From: Calliphora vicina
Taxonomy: Eukaryota > Arthropoda > Insecta > Diptera > Calliphoridae
DNA length: 64,000 nucleotides
Direction of reading: 5' to 3'
Assembly (NCBI RefSeq): GCF_958450345.1
Contig: NC_088781.1
Coordinates: 74,193,140 to 74,257,139 of the forward strand
Shown here in pieces: positions 32,933-45,933 of the stretch. The number at the start of each line of letters is the position of its first letter. Within the stretch, counting starts at the first letter, position 1. Position numbers and translations under genes: made by a program. The notes beneath the pieces are model-generated. The model did no database searches and was not told the DNA's origin. It worked only from the letters and a program-made list of their open reading frames with translations.

Positions 32933-33375
32933 ACTATTAAAGTAACGGTTGTTTCAGTATAATGTAGTAGCAAGTAAGATGAGAGAATAAATAAGATTTT
33001 TCAATTCTTTTGTAACACTCAACATAAACACACGCGTTTTACTCTAACAACAGGTTATGGGCCTTTGTACACAGTGAAAGTAAAGAAGAAAAGGAATTTT
33101 TTTTATAGAACATTTAAATAAATGAACAATTGAAATATTTTTAATAAAAAGTGTGAAACGATTAAAAAATGGCAACGAGTTTATCATTTCCATTTGAGAA
33201 ATTGCGTGGTCGCGAAAATTTTCATATTTGGAACGTCATGCTAAATCGTACTTACTATTGAAAAATTGTTGAAGCGGGTTTAAATGAAGGTTCCAGTGTG
33301 GTTGACGTTGATATGAATGAACGTGCATTCGCAGAATTAACGTTGATGATAGAGCCGAATAATTTTGCACATATA
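32933..33375 (+). mobile_element. Truncated copia 5' end: partial LTR, primer site, gag start (unit A)
   Basis: A partial LTR (32933-33052) is followed by GGTTATGGGCC, the copia-type primer site, a leader, and gag from ATG at 33169 (MATSLSFPFEKLRGRENFHI). The gag frame has the same TGA as the unit B copy and stops at the duplication junction. The remaining copia body exists only after unit B. Confidence 0.9.
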
Positions 33376-33854
33376 TTTTAAATCTTGAGTTACAAAATAT
33401 TTTTTTTGATAGATATCCCACTCGCATCCCACTAAGCGACCATATAGGTCGCTTAGGAAAAGACCTAAGCTTTCTTAAAAAAAAAATAAAAAAAAAATAA
33501 AAAGGGCCCATTTTGAAAAAAAAGGCAAAAATATTTTTGATTTAAAAAAAAAAATCAAAAATATTTTATTAAATTTTTTTAATTTTTTTTTTCGAAAGAT
33601 TGCATAAATAGCTATCTAAACTATTTGGGACACATTTTGCTAAGAACAATAGGTAATAAGTTATATGGATAAAAAAAACACCTGTTTGGCCAAAATGTCA
33701 AATTTTGACCTCCTATAACTCAGAGAGTTCTTGACCGATCTTGTTGAAAAATGGTGTCCGAATTACTATCCAATAGAACTAACATTGGTGCAAATTTCAT
33801 CGCGATCGGAAGACATCGATTTCAAAAGTTGGTTCACTTGACGTGAAATGCCCC
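33376..33854 (-). mobile_element. Sola-like right end, partial (unit B)
   Basis: Same sequence as 26105-26584, ending GACGTGAAATGCCCC and followed by ATATAAAC. Only the outer ~480 bp are present because the duplication begins inside the inverted repeat. Confidence 0.92.
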
Positions 33855-34050
33855 ATATAAACAACAATAAATATTTTTTCCCTTATAAAATTAAAACAAT
33901 AAAATATAAAATAGCCTTAGAAATAATAGTTCTCCAATGTAAATGAACAAATTCATAACAAAAAATTAATGTAATAATGAATTCTGAACATTAAATCAGA
34001 ACAGATTTTAGTAAAAAAGAAATAAAAAAAAAATTTTATTTTGGTAAATT

Positions 34051-34606
34051 TTTCGGATTTCAAAAAATGCTTATATGACAAAATTCACAATTTCATAATT
34101 TTGAAAATCTTATTACAAAAATGCTATACTGATTCTGAATATATGCTATACAGTTCTGAAATCTATGAATACATGGCTTTCGATCCCATTAAGTAGATAA
34201 GGAGCACCTTTCCATTTTTTGTCCAATTTTTCGGATTTCAAAAAATCCTTATATGACAAAATTCACAATTTCATAATTTTGAATATCTTATTACAAAAAT
34301 GCTATACTGATTCTGAATATATGCTATACAGTTCTTAAATCTATGATTACATGGCTGTCGACCCCATTAAGTAGATAAGGAGCACCTTTCCATTTTTGGC
34401 CAATTTTTCGGATTTCAAAAAATCCTTATATGACAAAATTCACAATTTCATAATTTTGAATATCTTATTACAAAAATGCTATACTGATTCTGAATATAAG
34501 CAATACAGTTCTGAAATCTATGAATACATGGCTTTCTACCCCATTAATTAGATAAGGAGCACCTTTCCATTTTTGGCCAATTTTTCGGATCTCAAAAAGA
34601 GATAAT
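34051..34606. repeat. 177/178-bp satellite, unit B
   Basis: Same three-copy array as 26775-27330, without a change in copy number. Confidence 0.9.
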
Positions 34607-34621
34607 ACGCACAAGCAGACA

Positions 34622-35496
34622 TCAACGATTGTTTTTTTTTCCAAACAAATTTTTATTATATATTATTATTTTTATTATGCTTAGGACACAGCCAGCAACA
34701 TTACCAAGTTTGTCCAGAAATCTATTTCCTAGCCATCTAAGTCTGTGACCCTGTAACCTAGGGCAGTTGCACATGATGTGCTCTACTGTCTCTAGCTCCC
34801 CTAGTAACATGATCTAGATCAGAACCATGTCTAGCCAGTTCATCTGCTACTTATTTCTCTGTATGTCACAGTGCCCTGGTACCCAACACAATCTCACTGA
34901 GTAGTGTACCAATAACTCCTCGAGAGCTCTCATACAGTCCTCCACTAGGCTGGAGTGAATTAAATGTTACTCCAGAGCCTTTAGTGACGCCTGACTGTCC
35001 ACGTACATATATAGTCACCAAGGACCCTCTATTTACGTGTGCCATTATCAACTCTCTCCAGATCGCGAAGATCTCTGCCTGGAAGAAACTGCATTCATTA
35101 GACCAAATAAACCAAATAAACCCCGGCCACTGTACCAGAGTCCATCTTGGATCACTCAGTGAAAACTGCGTACCCATCGAACAGTTGATCGGATCCAACC
35201 CAATTATCCCTACTGGGAAACTCTACTGGGGGTGATGCACCGAAGTTGAATGTCGCGACCCTATAGTCAGTGATTCCAAATGGAATAATGTCCTGACCTA
35301 TAAGACCTGCCTCATACAGTATCCTAGTGTGACCTGCCCGCAAGGGTTTTACCAAAGAAGACTCTGATAGTCTGAGTAAATTCCTTGCTGCCACACTCTC
35401 AACATAGTTCTCAATGGGTAGTAGGTTTAGGATTGTATACAAGGCCGCCTTTTGGTTGCTGCCAATGGCACCTGTGATGCCCAGACATACACACAT
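34622..35496 (-). pseudogene. LINE RNase H / ORF2 3' fragment (unit B), minus strand
   Basis: As in unit A, but with about 200 bp more (about 34703-34902). The extra part encodes ETVEHIMCNCPRLQGHRLRW and LGNRFLDKLGNVAGCVLSI, the Cys/His-containing C-terminus found downstream of RNase H in LINEs of the I/LOA/R1 groups. Frames at 35152-35496, 34866-35198 and 34622-34810 are separated by frameshifts. One change, LPIENYVES versus LPIEYYVES, separates the two units. Confidence 0.82.
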
Positions 35497-35655
35497 TTTT
35501 TGTTAGTCCAATAAAATAAAAATGGAGAAAATCGGGAAATATTTAGACACGCTATTATCAAAAAACTGGAGTAGGGTGGGTAAAAATTTCGAAAATTTAA
35601 TTTTAAAATGCGAATATTTCCTAACCTATAAGAGATAATTGTTAGCTACGACTGG

Positions 35656-37166
35656 ACACTAGAGTGTCCCAAAAAAATATTTTTTTGGAATTTCGGAACG
35701 CATACCCTCTAATTTTTTTATACATATAAAACTATAGTTAAATATGAAATTTTGTCTTTCTATCATGATTGCAACTTGCGATTTAGTTTTGTGGTGCATT
35801 TACAAGGGGAAAAAATGCAATTTTTTCAGTTTTTGTAAAAATTTTGCCATTAAATAATTACTTTTGCAATTTAATTTAAAAGAATCGATATGTGTACGTA
35901 ATTGTCGTTCTAATAAGACGTAAAACACAAAAATTGGATATAAAATCTTAAAGTTATTAAAAAATCGCCAGGCCATTAACGTGTCTCAGGCCAATAGAAC
36001 AAGAAACGTATGAACAAAATTAACATATTTTGAGAAATATTAAAATAAGAGCTTATTTTTACTTAAAATATATACATATTTACTTGTATATGAGTTTTTG
36101 TCTTCGTAGGATACCGTTAACCTATTCCCAGGTATGACCAAAAAAAAATATTTTTTTAACGGCAGTTTCAAAACTCCAATTTAAAATTTTTAAAAATTTT
36201 GTTAAACAAATTTCAGAATTTTTTGATCATCACTAGGGGATTTATTGTATATTTATACTAGGCTTTGTGTTATATTTTTGTTAAATTTCATCATAATCGG
36301 CCCAAAACTATTCAACATTTCGAACATTTCGAAATCTTTCCAAGAGAAATTCCAAATATTGAAAAATTTGACCTTTGACCTTCACGATTTAAGGGTTAAC
36401 GTTTTCCGATTTTAGTAAAAGTTTCAGAGTATATTTAGAATTATCTGCACTATAATATTCTAATTAAGTTTTGCTTAAAATTCATAAGAGTAAGGAAATA
36501 GAGCTCATTGGCCTAAAAATTGCCAAATAATTGGTTTTTCTAGAAAATTTCAGAATTTAAATCGCAGGTACGGAAAAACTATAAGAGATATTTTCATAAT
36601 TTTTTCTCATTTTTATTCCCTATTATATTCTTAATAAATCCCAATGAGATGATCAAAAATTTCTGAAATTTGTTTAACAAAATATTTAAAAATTTGAAAA
36701 TGGATTTTTGAAACTGCCGTTAAAAAATTTTTATTTTTTTGTTCATACCTAAGAATAGGTTAACGGTATCCTACGAAGACAAAAACTCATATACAAGTAA
36801 ATGTGGACATATTTTAAGTAAAAATGAGCTTTTATTTTAATATTTGTCAAAATATGTTAATTTTGTTCCTACCTTTGTTCTAGTTGCCTGGGACACGTTA
36901 ATGGCCTGGCGATATTTTAATAACTTTAATATTTTTTGACCAATTTTTGTTTTTTATGTCTCATTAGAACGACAATTGCGTTCACATTTCTATTCTTTTA
37001 AATTAAATTGCAAAAGTAATTTTTAATGGCAAAATTTTTACAAAAACTGAAAAAATGCCTTTTTTTCCCTTGTAAATGCATCTCAAAACTTCAGAGGGCT
37101 TGCGGTACGTCTTAACCCCAACCGATTTACCTAAAATTTTTTCAGGATGATTTTTTCACCAAACTG
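35656..37166. mobile_element. Long inverted-repeat element (unit B)
   Basis: Copy of 28186-29695 with a handful of substitutions and a one-base T insertion near 36707 (ATGGATTTTTGAAAC against ATGGATTTTGAAAC). Confidence 0.75.
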
Positions 37167-37171
37167 GGGGG

Positions 37172-37798
37172 GTGAGAATGTCCAAAATCAAACTTTCGTT
37201 TATTAAGGGCCACCATAATATACATATACCCAGAAAACCAATTAAATGTGAATATACTCCTTGGTTTTTTGATAATAAAGTGTGTGATATTTCCTTGTCC
37301 GAATTTAATAAGCAAGATTACTCAGACGATATTTTTATCCAACACTATCTGGAAAAAGAAGTAGCTTTAAGTGAAGATGGTTGGAATTTTTATTTTTCTA
37401 GGGTGGATAATGGAACTTCATCTTATGCAATTGTTGATAAAAACGGTACTGTGCTTCTTATTAAGATTTTTCCTGAATACGCCTCTATTTTTACTGCGGA
37501 AGCAGCTGCTATAATTAATGCCATTTTCATTGCACTACAGGATGGACGGAAAACTGTAATTTGCACAGATAGCTTGTCAGTCGTTAACGCAATGTGTAGC
37601 CCCCTATCACGCAATTGGAACACTGTTAATCACATCCGTGATCTTCTAATATGTAATACTGACAATCTGAAGATATTATGGGTACCAGGTAGGGATGCCA
37701 GATTCAGATTCGCAAAAAGACATTTGGTTTTAAAAAGATGGACAAATCAAAAAAAAAAACAAGTAAGAAAGTATGGTCGGTCAAGCCCGACCATATAA
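37172..37798 (+). pseudogene. I-like LINE RNase H fragment (unit B)
   Basis: Identical in sequence to the unit A fragment across the domain. A one-base difference in the following A-run lets the frame read ten codons further into the DINE-like element, so the extra tail is an artefact and not protein. Confidence 0.75.
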
Positions 37799-38335
37799 TA
37801 CCCTACACCAAGTAAATGAGTAAAAATATTTTTCTTTTAAAATTTCAATAATTTATATTTTTGAGTGATTTTTGGAAGTGGGCCTTATATGGGAGCTATG
37901 ACCAATTATGGACCGATCACCATAAAATTAGGTCGTGTGATTTATGTCTATATTAAAGTTAACTATGTTGAATTTTATGTGCTTACCAACATTTTTAAGC
38001 GATTTATGCACGTTAAAGTGATTTTCGGAAGCGGGTCTATATGGGAGCTATGACTAATTATGGACCGATCGTAACAAAATTTGGTGACATGAATTTTGTA
38101 TATATAAAACTTATTTGGAGCGAAATTTGTGTAGATGCATAGATAAATTCAACATTTATGACCGATAAAGTCCAATTGCGAGGGGGCATTTGTATGGGGG
38201 CTAGGTGAAATAATGGACCGATTTCAGCCAGTTTCAATAGGCTTGGTCCTTGGGCCGAAAAAGTAATATGTACCAAATTTGATCGAAATATCTTCAAAAT
38301 TGCGACCTGTACTCTGCGCACAAGGTTTACATGGA

Positions 38336-38369
<34 letters not shown>

Positions 38370-38526
38370 ACCAGACGGACGGACGGACATCGTTTAATCG
38401 ACTCAGAAAGTGATTCTAAGTCGATCGGTATACTTTAAGGTGGGTGTTAGACTAATATTTTTGGGCGTTACAAACATCTGCACAAACGCATAATACCCTC
38501 CCCACTATGGTGGTGTAGGGTATAAA
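37753..38526 (+). mobile_element. DINE/mini-me-like element 1 (unit B)
   Basis: Copy of 30283-31050. In the tetranucleotide stretch near 38336 the CAGC run is longer and the GGAC run shorter than in unit A, a compensating exchange in repeat number. Confidence 0.78.
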
Positions 38527-39856
<1,330 letters not shown>

Positions 39857-40505
39857 ACGACATTAAAAATATGACCGAGAAAATGTTAATTTTGGTTTTG
39901 TGGAAATATTTTTTTTTAAATATATTTATATCCATTGTACACGGTGCTACAGTAAAAAACTAGGAAAATGAGCAAATTCACTTAATTGTGAAATTCGAAA
40001 AGAACCCATAGATTTTTATGATCGATATCTCATTTTGTTTCTATTACATGTTGCTTTGTGATAAAGCAATAAATCTGAACAATTTCTCCCGTTTTCGATT
40101 TTTCATGATTTTTTAAAACAAACAAATTGGATATTTTTACATAAAAAATATATTTTTTGCTTCAATTTGTTATTATAACTCCGAAACTACTTAGCCGATT
40201 AAAACGCAATATATACGTAAAAATTTGTACATAACATGGGAAAAATGTTTTCAATATTCAATCAATCGAAAGAAGAATAAAAGTAAAATTTTGTGAAAAT
40301 GAGCGAATTCACTTAATTGTGAATAAATTCGAAAAAAATCAATCGATTTTTATCTTCGATACCTCATTTTGTTCCTATTATACCCGGCTTTGCGACAAAG
40401 TAATAAACCTGAACAAGTTCTTATGTTTTCGATATTTCATGAGTTTTTTAAACTACAAAAATTAGCTAATTTCACTTAAAAAATATATTTTTTGCTTTAG
40501 CAAAA

Positions 40506-40625
40506 ACTATTAAAGTAACGGTTGTTTCAGTATAATGTAGTAGCAAGTAAGATGAGAGAATAAATAAGATTTTTCAATTCTTTTGTAACACTCAACATAA
40601 ACACACGCGTTTTACTCTAACAACA
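40506..40625 (+). repeat. Partial 5' LTR of copia
   Basis: ACTATTAAAGTAACGGTTGT to TCTAACAACA matches the 3' LTR, but the TGTTGTAAATAG start is replaced by unrelated AT-rich DNA. GGTTATGGGCC follows at 40626-40636 and is the copia-type site that pairs with an internal part of initiator tRNA-Met. Confidence 0.85.
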
Positions 40626-40741
40626 GGTTATGGGCCTTTGTACACAGTGAAAGTAAAGAAGAAAAGGAATTTTTTTTATAGAACATTTAAATAAATGAAC
40701 AATTGAAATATTTTTAATAAAAAGTGTGAAACGATTAAAAA

Positions 40742-41445
40742 ATGGCAACGAGTTTATCATTTCCATTTGAGAAATTGCGTGGTCGCGAAAATTTTCATAT
40801 TTGGAACGTCATGCTAAATCGTACTTACTATTGAAAAATTGTTGAAGCGGGTTTAAATGAAGGTTCCAGTGTGGTTGACGTTGATATGAATGAACGTGCA
40901 TTCGCAGAATTAACGTTGATGATAGAGCCGAATAATTTTGCACATATAGCAAATTCAACAACGGCAAAGGAATCTTGGCAAGCTTTGATGTGTGCTTTTG
41001 AGGATACTGGTCTGTCTAGAAAAGTTGAACTATTGAAGCAGTTGGTACAACTTAAATTGGCTGATTTTGACTCAATGGAAGAGTACGTCAACATAATGGT
41101 TATGACTTCCTTAAAGGTTAAAAATACCGGACTGAATATTGATGATGAGCTGGTTGCATCCTTGATGTTGGCAGGTCTGCCGGAGGATTTCCGTTCACTT
41201 GTTTTGGCTGTTGAGAATTCTTAAACGAAATTAACTGTGGACATGGTGAAGAATTTGCTTTTACAAGATGCAAAATTCGATAACCCTATAAAAAGGGAGG
41301 AGAATGCATTAGTTTCATATAAAAAATATCAAATGCCAAAAAAGTTCAAGTGTCATGGTTGTAAAAAGGAAGGTAACTTTATAAAAATTTGTCCAAACGT
41401 TCAAAATGCAAAAAAATTGTCCAAACGTTCAAAAGCAAACGGAAA
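40742..41445 (+). pseudogene. copia gag
   Basis: The frame from ATG 40742 reads MATSLSFPFEKLRGRENFHI, the typical copia-type gag start (LxGxNFxxW). It continues with NERAFAELTLMIEPNNFAHI, the TTAKESWQALMCAFEDTG block and EELVASLMLAGLPEDF-like text. A TGA lies near 40833 and a TAA at 41222. The zinc knuckle reads CHGCKKEGNFIKIC, with Asn where the His ligand belongs. After KRVIFEQN the text jumps past the protease. Confidence 0.85.
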
Positions 41446-42846
41446 ACGAGTAATTTTTGAGCAGAATCATTGCGAAATTTTCGATGGTGACAATGTACTC
41501 ATGGCAACAGGAAGTTTGTGTAACAACTTGTACAAATTAAATTGCGTTTCCCAGGAAAAAACACAGCAAGCTTTAATCATTAAAAATAATGCTCAGCTAT
41601 GGCATCGTCGTTTTGGTCATATTTGCGATGAAATTCTAAGGAAGATAAAAAATGATCATGAATTTAATTTTCAAACGAATTTAGATCTGTGTGAAGTTTG
41701 TATTCTAGGCAAACAAGTGAGCAATTCATTTAAGGAAGATGGTCATCGTGCAAAGGAGGTTTTGGAAATTGTACATTCAGATGTAATGTGACCATTTAAA
41801 ACCAAATCGTTTTCTGGTGCACGATTTATTGTGATATTTGTGGACGATTACTCTCGTAAAGTGTTTTTATCGCCGATAAAAAGAAAATCTGAAGTTTTCG
41901 ATGAATATAAGAAATTTAAAACTATGGCTGAAAACCAGTGCTCAAATAAAATTAAAATTTTTCGATCAGACAATGGCACTGAGTATATAAACAACTCATT
42001 CAGAAGTTATTTAATGATTGCGGGATTATTCATCAAAAGACGGCACCATATACCCCAGAACAGAATGGCGTTTCAGAACGCCTTAACCGTACTATCATCG
42101 ACCGAGTTAGATGTATGTTAATAGATTCTGGTCTTGACGTGAAATTTTGGGCTGAAGCATCTGTGACTGCAGCATATTTGTTGAATTTAAGAATACCATG
42201 CAGAAAACACTCAGTTTGTCCAGAGGAGCTATGGTCTGGTAGGAAGCCAAGCCTTAGCCATATTCGTGTTTTTGGATGCAAGGCATTTGTACATACTCCT
42301 AAGGTGAAGCGTTCCAAATTAGAGCCGAAGTCCATACCATGTATTTTCGTTGGTTATGGTATGGAGGCCAAGGCATACAGATTGTACGAACCAGCTACGA
42401 GAAAGATAATGGTCAGCCGTGATGTTGTTTTCATGGAAGATCAGGTATGTAGTAATGATGTAGACTTTACTAATAATGTTCCGAATCTTGTAGTCGAAAG
42501 CGTAAAGGATAATGCCAATTCAGCGGAGGAATTGATTGTTGAATTGCCATCCAGTAACGTAAATGAATTGCCATCCAGTATTGAGAATGAATTGCCGACT
42601 GAGATCAAAGATGTTCAAGCAGTTGATGAGATGGGCAATGCATCAACTGACAGTCTTAAAGTGGAATATGATGTTAACTCGGAAGATACTCTAAATTTTG
42701 AGGATGCGATTGGAGAGCATTGTGTTGAGAACCTGTCTTCCGAAAATGTTAGAGTCCGCCGCTCTGAACGAATAGCAGCAAAATCTGGTGAAGAATACAA
42801 CTTTTGTGCAACTAGTTTTGTGTCAGGTGATCCTGTTACAGTCTAA
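41446..42846 (+). pseudogene. copia integrase region
   Basis: The gag-pre-integrase zinc motif is clear (LWHRRFGHICDEILRKI, then CEVCILGKQ). The core follows with IFVDDYSRKVFLSPIKRKSE (first Asp region) and IKIFRSDNGTEYINN (second Asp), and then, after a frameshift near 42030, the QNGVSERLNRTI block with the third acidic residue. A TGA at about 41789 splits it, and a TAA near 42844 stands where glutamine is expected before the RT domain. The HIRVFGCKAFVHTPK and IPCIFVGYGMEAKAYRL segments are typical downstream integrase sequence. Confidence 0.85.
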
Positions 42847-44586
42847 GAAGCCTTGAAATCTAAAGAAGCTAAACAGTGGTGTGCAGCAATGGATGATGAA
42901 ATGAATTCACTAGCTTTAAATAAGATATGGACATTAGCTAATCCTTCTTCTGAAAGGAGGCCAATAAAATGCAAGTGGATATTCAAGACAAAGTATGATG
43001 CCAGTGGTAACAAAATCCGTCATAAAGCGAGACTTGTTGTACAAGGCTGTAGTCAACAAAAGGGCATTGATTATTATGAGACTTTTGCTCCAGTAGTTCG
43101 CTATTCATCAATAAGATTTCTAATTGCATTGTCTGTTAAATTTGGTTTACATGTCCATCAACTTGACGCAGTAACTGCATTTCTGAATGGGGATCTTGAT
43201 CAGGATATTTGTATGGAACAACCTGATGGTTACAAGGATGGAAGTAACCGTGTTTGTCATTTGAAGAAGGCCCTTTTGAAACAATCCAGCCGTGTTTGGA
43301 ACACAACTCTAAATAGTATACTACTTGAATTTGGCCTAAAAAGAAGCGAAACCGATCAGTGTGTATACTTCAATACTGATAATGATAATATTTTATATGT
43401 GGCCATTTATGTGGATGACGTGTTAGTATTTTCCAACAATATCAACATGACGAACAAACTTAAGGATAAGCTGTCCAAACATTTTCGGATGAAAGATTTA
43501 GGAGAAGCTTCTTCAGTCCTGGGAATGAGAATTACGAAGTCCGGTGGTACGATGAAAATAGATCAATCCAAATATATTGAAGACGTGTTAAGAAGATTTT
43601 CAATGTATGACTGTAATCCAGTATGTTCACCAGTAGATGTAAACCAAAAGCTGTCTCTTGAAATGTGTCCGAAATCTGAGAAGGAGAAAGAGGAAATGAG
43701 AAATGTTCCTTATATGGAAGCTGTTGGTTGCGCAGCTCAAAATACAAAACCAGATATTTGCTATATCGTGAACATGCTCAGTCGTTTTAACAACAATCCA
43801 GGGAGGGCACATTGGTCGGCAGTAAAGCGTGTAATGAGGTACCTAAATTGCACCATTGATAAAGGCCTACTCTACAACAACAAATCCGAAGGACTTACTG
43901 GTTACTGTGATGCCGATTGGGCTGGAAGCATTGATGATAGACGCTCTACTACTGGTTATATCTTCACTATGCATGGCGCAGCTGTATCCTGGGGTTCTAA
44001 AAGACAACGTACGGTGGCACTATCTTCAACTGAGGCTGAGTTTATGGCGATAGTATCAGCGATTCAAGAATGTATATGGCTTCGACGACTTGAACGGGAT
44101 TTAGTTAAAAATCCTTCAGAATCAATGAATTTATATAGTGACAACAAAAGCGCTATTCAAATTGCACAGAACAACTCATATTCATTAAGAACAAAGCATG
44201 TTGACATCCGAATAAAGTTTATACGCGAGAAATTGGACAATGGAGAAGTCAGACTCGATTATTTGGATACTAGGAGAATGCTAGCACAAAGTATACAGAG
44301 GCGACACGACAAAAAAAATATATTTGTCTCTTTCGTTCGAAACAATTTCAACTGGTTTGGTTTTGTGCTTATTTATATAGTTGTTTGTTTTAAAGCAGTG
44401 TCTGTATTAAACCGCAAATTTGTTTTCTCTTTCTATCGAAACAATTTCAAAAAAAGCTGATTTTAGTGTTTTTGAACTGTCAAATTTGACGCCTCTGTAT
44501 ACTTTGTGATGCTAGCTGACATCTTTACAAAAGGCGTTCCAGCTGATGTATATGGAAATTTTACAATCAAATTTGGACTTATATAA
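42847..44586 (+). pseudogene. copia reverse transcriptase and RNase H, split by a MITE
   Basis: RT begins WCAAMDDEMNSLALNKIWTL, followed by KWIFKTKYDASGNKIRHKAR, FAPVVRYSSIRFLIAL, LDAVTAFLNGDLDQDI and the catalytic YVDDVLVF. RNase H follows with GYCDADWAGSIDDRRSTTGY, ALSSTEAEFMAI and LYSDNKSAIQIAQN, so all catalytic acids are present. The frame stays open from 42853 to the MITE at 44285. Beyond the MITE the true end continues as ADIFTKGVPADVYGNF to the stop at 44584-44586. This is the best preserved part of the element. Confidence 0.9.
44285..44508. mobile_element. 224-bp MITE with 7-bp target duplication inside copia
   Basis: The ends CACAAAGTATACAGAGGCG and CGCCTCTGTATACTTTGTG are perfect 19-bp inverted repeats. 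ATGCTAG flanks both sides (44278-44284 and 44509-44515). Removing the insert and one duplication restores the copia frame across MLADIFTK, which fixes the boundaries. The interior holds two inverse copies of a GAAACAATTTCAA motif. A truncated relative lies at 14017-14215. A 7-bp duplication is unusual, so the superfamily is left open. Confidence 0.9.
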
Positions 44587-44702
44587 TAATTTTTATTTTA
44601 GGTTTTTGCAACTTTTGATTTATGTATAATTTTGATTGATTTCTATATTTTTGAATTGATTTATTTTAATATTGGTTAAGTGAAATGTTTATTCAGGAAA
44701 GG

Positions 44703-44856
44703 TGTTGTAAATAGATTAACCATTTGGTTTTAGCATCACTATTAAAGTAACGGTTGTTTCAGTATAATGTAGTAGCAAGTAAGATGAGAGAATAAATAAG
44801 ATTTTTCAGTTCTTTTGTAACACTCAACATAAACACACGCGTTTTACTTAACAACA
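44703..44856 (+). repeat. 3' LTR of copia
   Basis: It starts TGTTGTAAATAG directly after the purine tract AGGAAAGG and ends CTTAACAACA, giving TGTTG...CAACA ends. At 154 bp it is short for copia-type LTRs. Confidence 0.8.
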
Positions 44857-45154
44857 AGTTATCATAAATTATGTGGAGAAACATCTAAACAAAATTCACA
44901 ATTTTTGAAAAAAAATTTTTTTTAAAAAATCTATCCATAGAATTAGAAGTACTTACGTAACCATGATGCATCAAATCAATATAGTGATTAGTGAAGCCTC
45001 TTTTCCTGTTGACCTGTGTTAAAGTAAATTTTCATTTATGGATATTATTGTCGAAAATTTCTATTTAGCTGGACAAATTCAATTTTAGCTTGAAACTGGA
45101 CAGTCATCAAAAAAGCTGGACAATCCAGCCAAGTCCAGCCCGGCTGGCAACCCT
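44857..45154. other. No gene seen
   Basis: AT-rich sequence ending in AAGCTGGACAATCCAGCCAA and CAGCCCGGCTGGCAACCCTA, a short hairpin-rich stretch next to the LINE fragment. Confidence 0.5.
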
Positions 45155-45436
45155 AGTACCAGGTCATAAGAACATCTTAGGTAATACTAATGCTGACAAA
45201 GCCGCCAAATTTGCTAACAGTGCCCCGATTTTAATAGAACATCAAACTGAAAAGGCGGATATAAAAAGACTTATTAAATATGTTGTATGGAAAAGAAAAC
45301 TGTCTGAATGGGCTGATTATTACCATCCTCATTATAAAGAGTTGAGTTTAAAGTGCAACCAACCGAAATATCCTACAAAAATTCCCAAACAACAAATCAG
45401 AATTTTTTTCACCCTGCAGTTATTTTCAAGATATCA
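45155..45436 (+). pseudogene. I-like LINE RNase H C-terminal fragment
   Basis: VPGHKNILGNTNADKAAKFA is the RNase H end motif (GHxxxxGNxxAD) of I-type LINEs. DIKRLIKYVVWKRKLSEWAD follows, typical of the segment before the final Cys/His tail. Only about 90 codons remain and neither end is natural. Confidence 0.75.
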
Positions 45437-45933
45437 GGAATGACATTTTTGGATCTTCCAACCCCAGAGAGTTACTGAAAACAACGTTGTTTAAGAAGAA
45501 CAAGAACTGGATTTATTATTTAGTTTTATTATGTTCCAAATTAATTTAATGAATTATTTTTATTTCTAATTAGATTTATTGTATTTTAAATGATAGTTTG
45601 CTTTTCCATTTTTTACCCTTTCCGAACACGCTGGTTCTCTTCGCGGACTCAGCTGCACAGATATGCATACAATGCATACATGTTTACAAGTTACAATTAC
45701 AAGTCTAATTCTTACAAGTGCTGATGAATTGTGTTTCATTAAAATTTTAGTTACAAGTGCTTTTTGCACTTGTAAACTAAAATTTCTACAATTACAAGTT
45801 CTTGTACATATATATTGTGATATTAATTTTACAATTCTAATTTATTATTACTCAAAATGCTAAAATATCCTATAAAAACGCAATATAACATATTTCAATC
45901 ATTTTTAGACCCAATCTATCAGAAAATGTGTGG
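45437..45933. other. Gene-free stretch with ACTTGTAA-type motifs
   Basis: Between about 45680 and 45810, TTACAAGT and its inverse ACTTGTAA occur many times, with a perfect hairpin around TTACAAGTGC and GCACTTGTAA. The same motif cluster recurs at about 53700-53910, so both may be ends of one MITE family. Confidence 0.55.

Larger units (their letters stand above)
40506..44856 (+). mobile_element. Degraded copia-type LTR retrotransposon
   Basis: The order is partial 5' LTR, primer site, gag, integrase, reverse transcriptase, RNase H and 3' LTR; integrase before RT defines Ty1/copia. The protease region is missing. At least four stops and one frameshift break the single polyprotein frame, and a 224-bp MITE splits the RNase H end. 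The 5' LTR lacks about the first 35-45 bases of the 3' LTR, so a normal transcript start is lost. It is not able to move. Confidence 0.9.

Noticed and set aside
43532..43812. Minus-strand frames inside copia RT
   Set aside because: Shadows of the conserved plus-strand RT/RNase H coding sequence.
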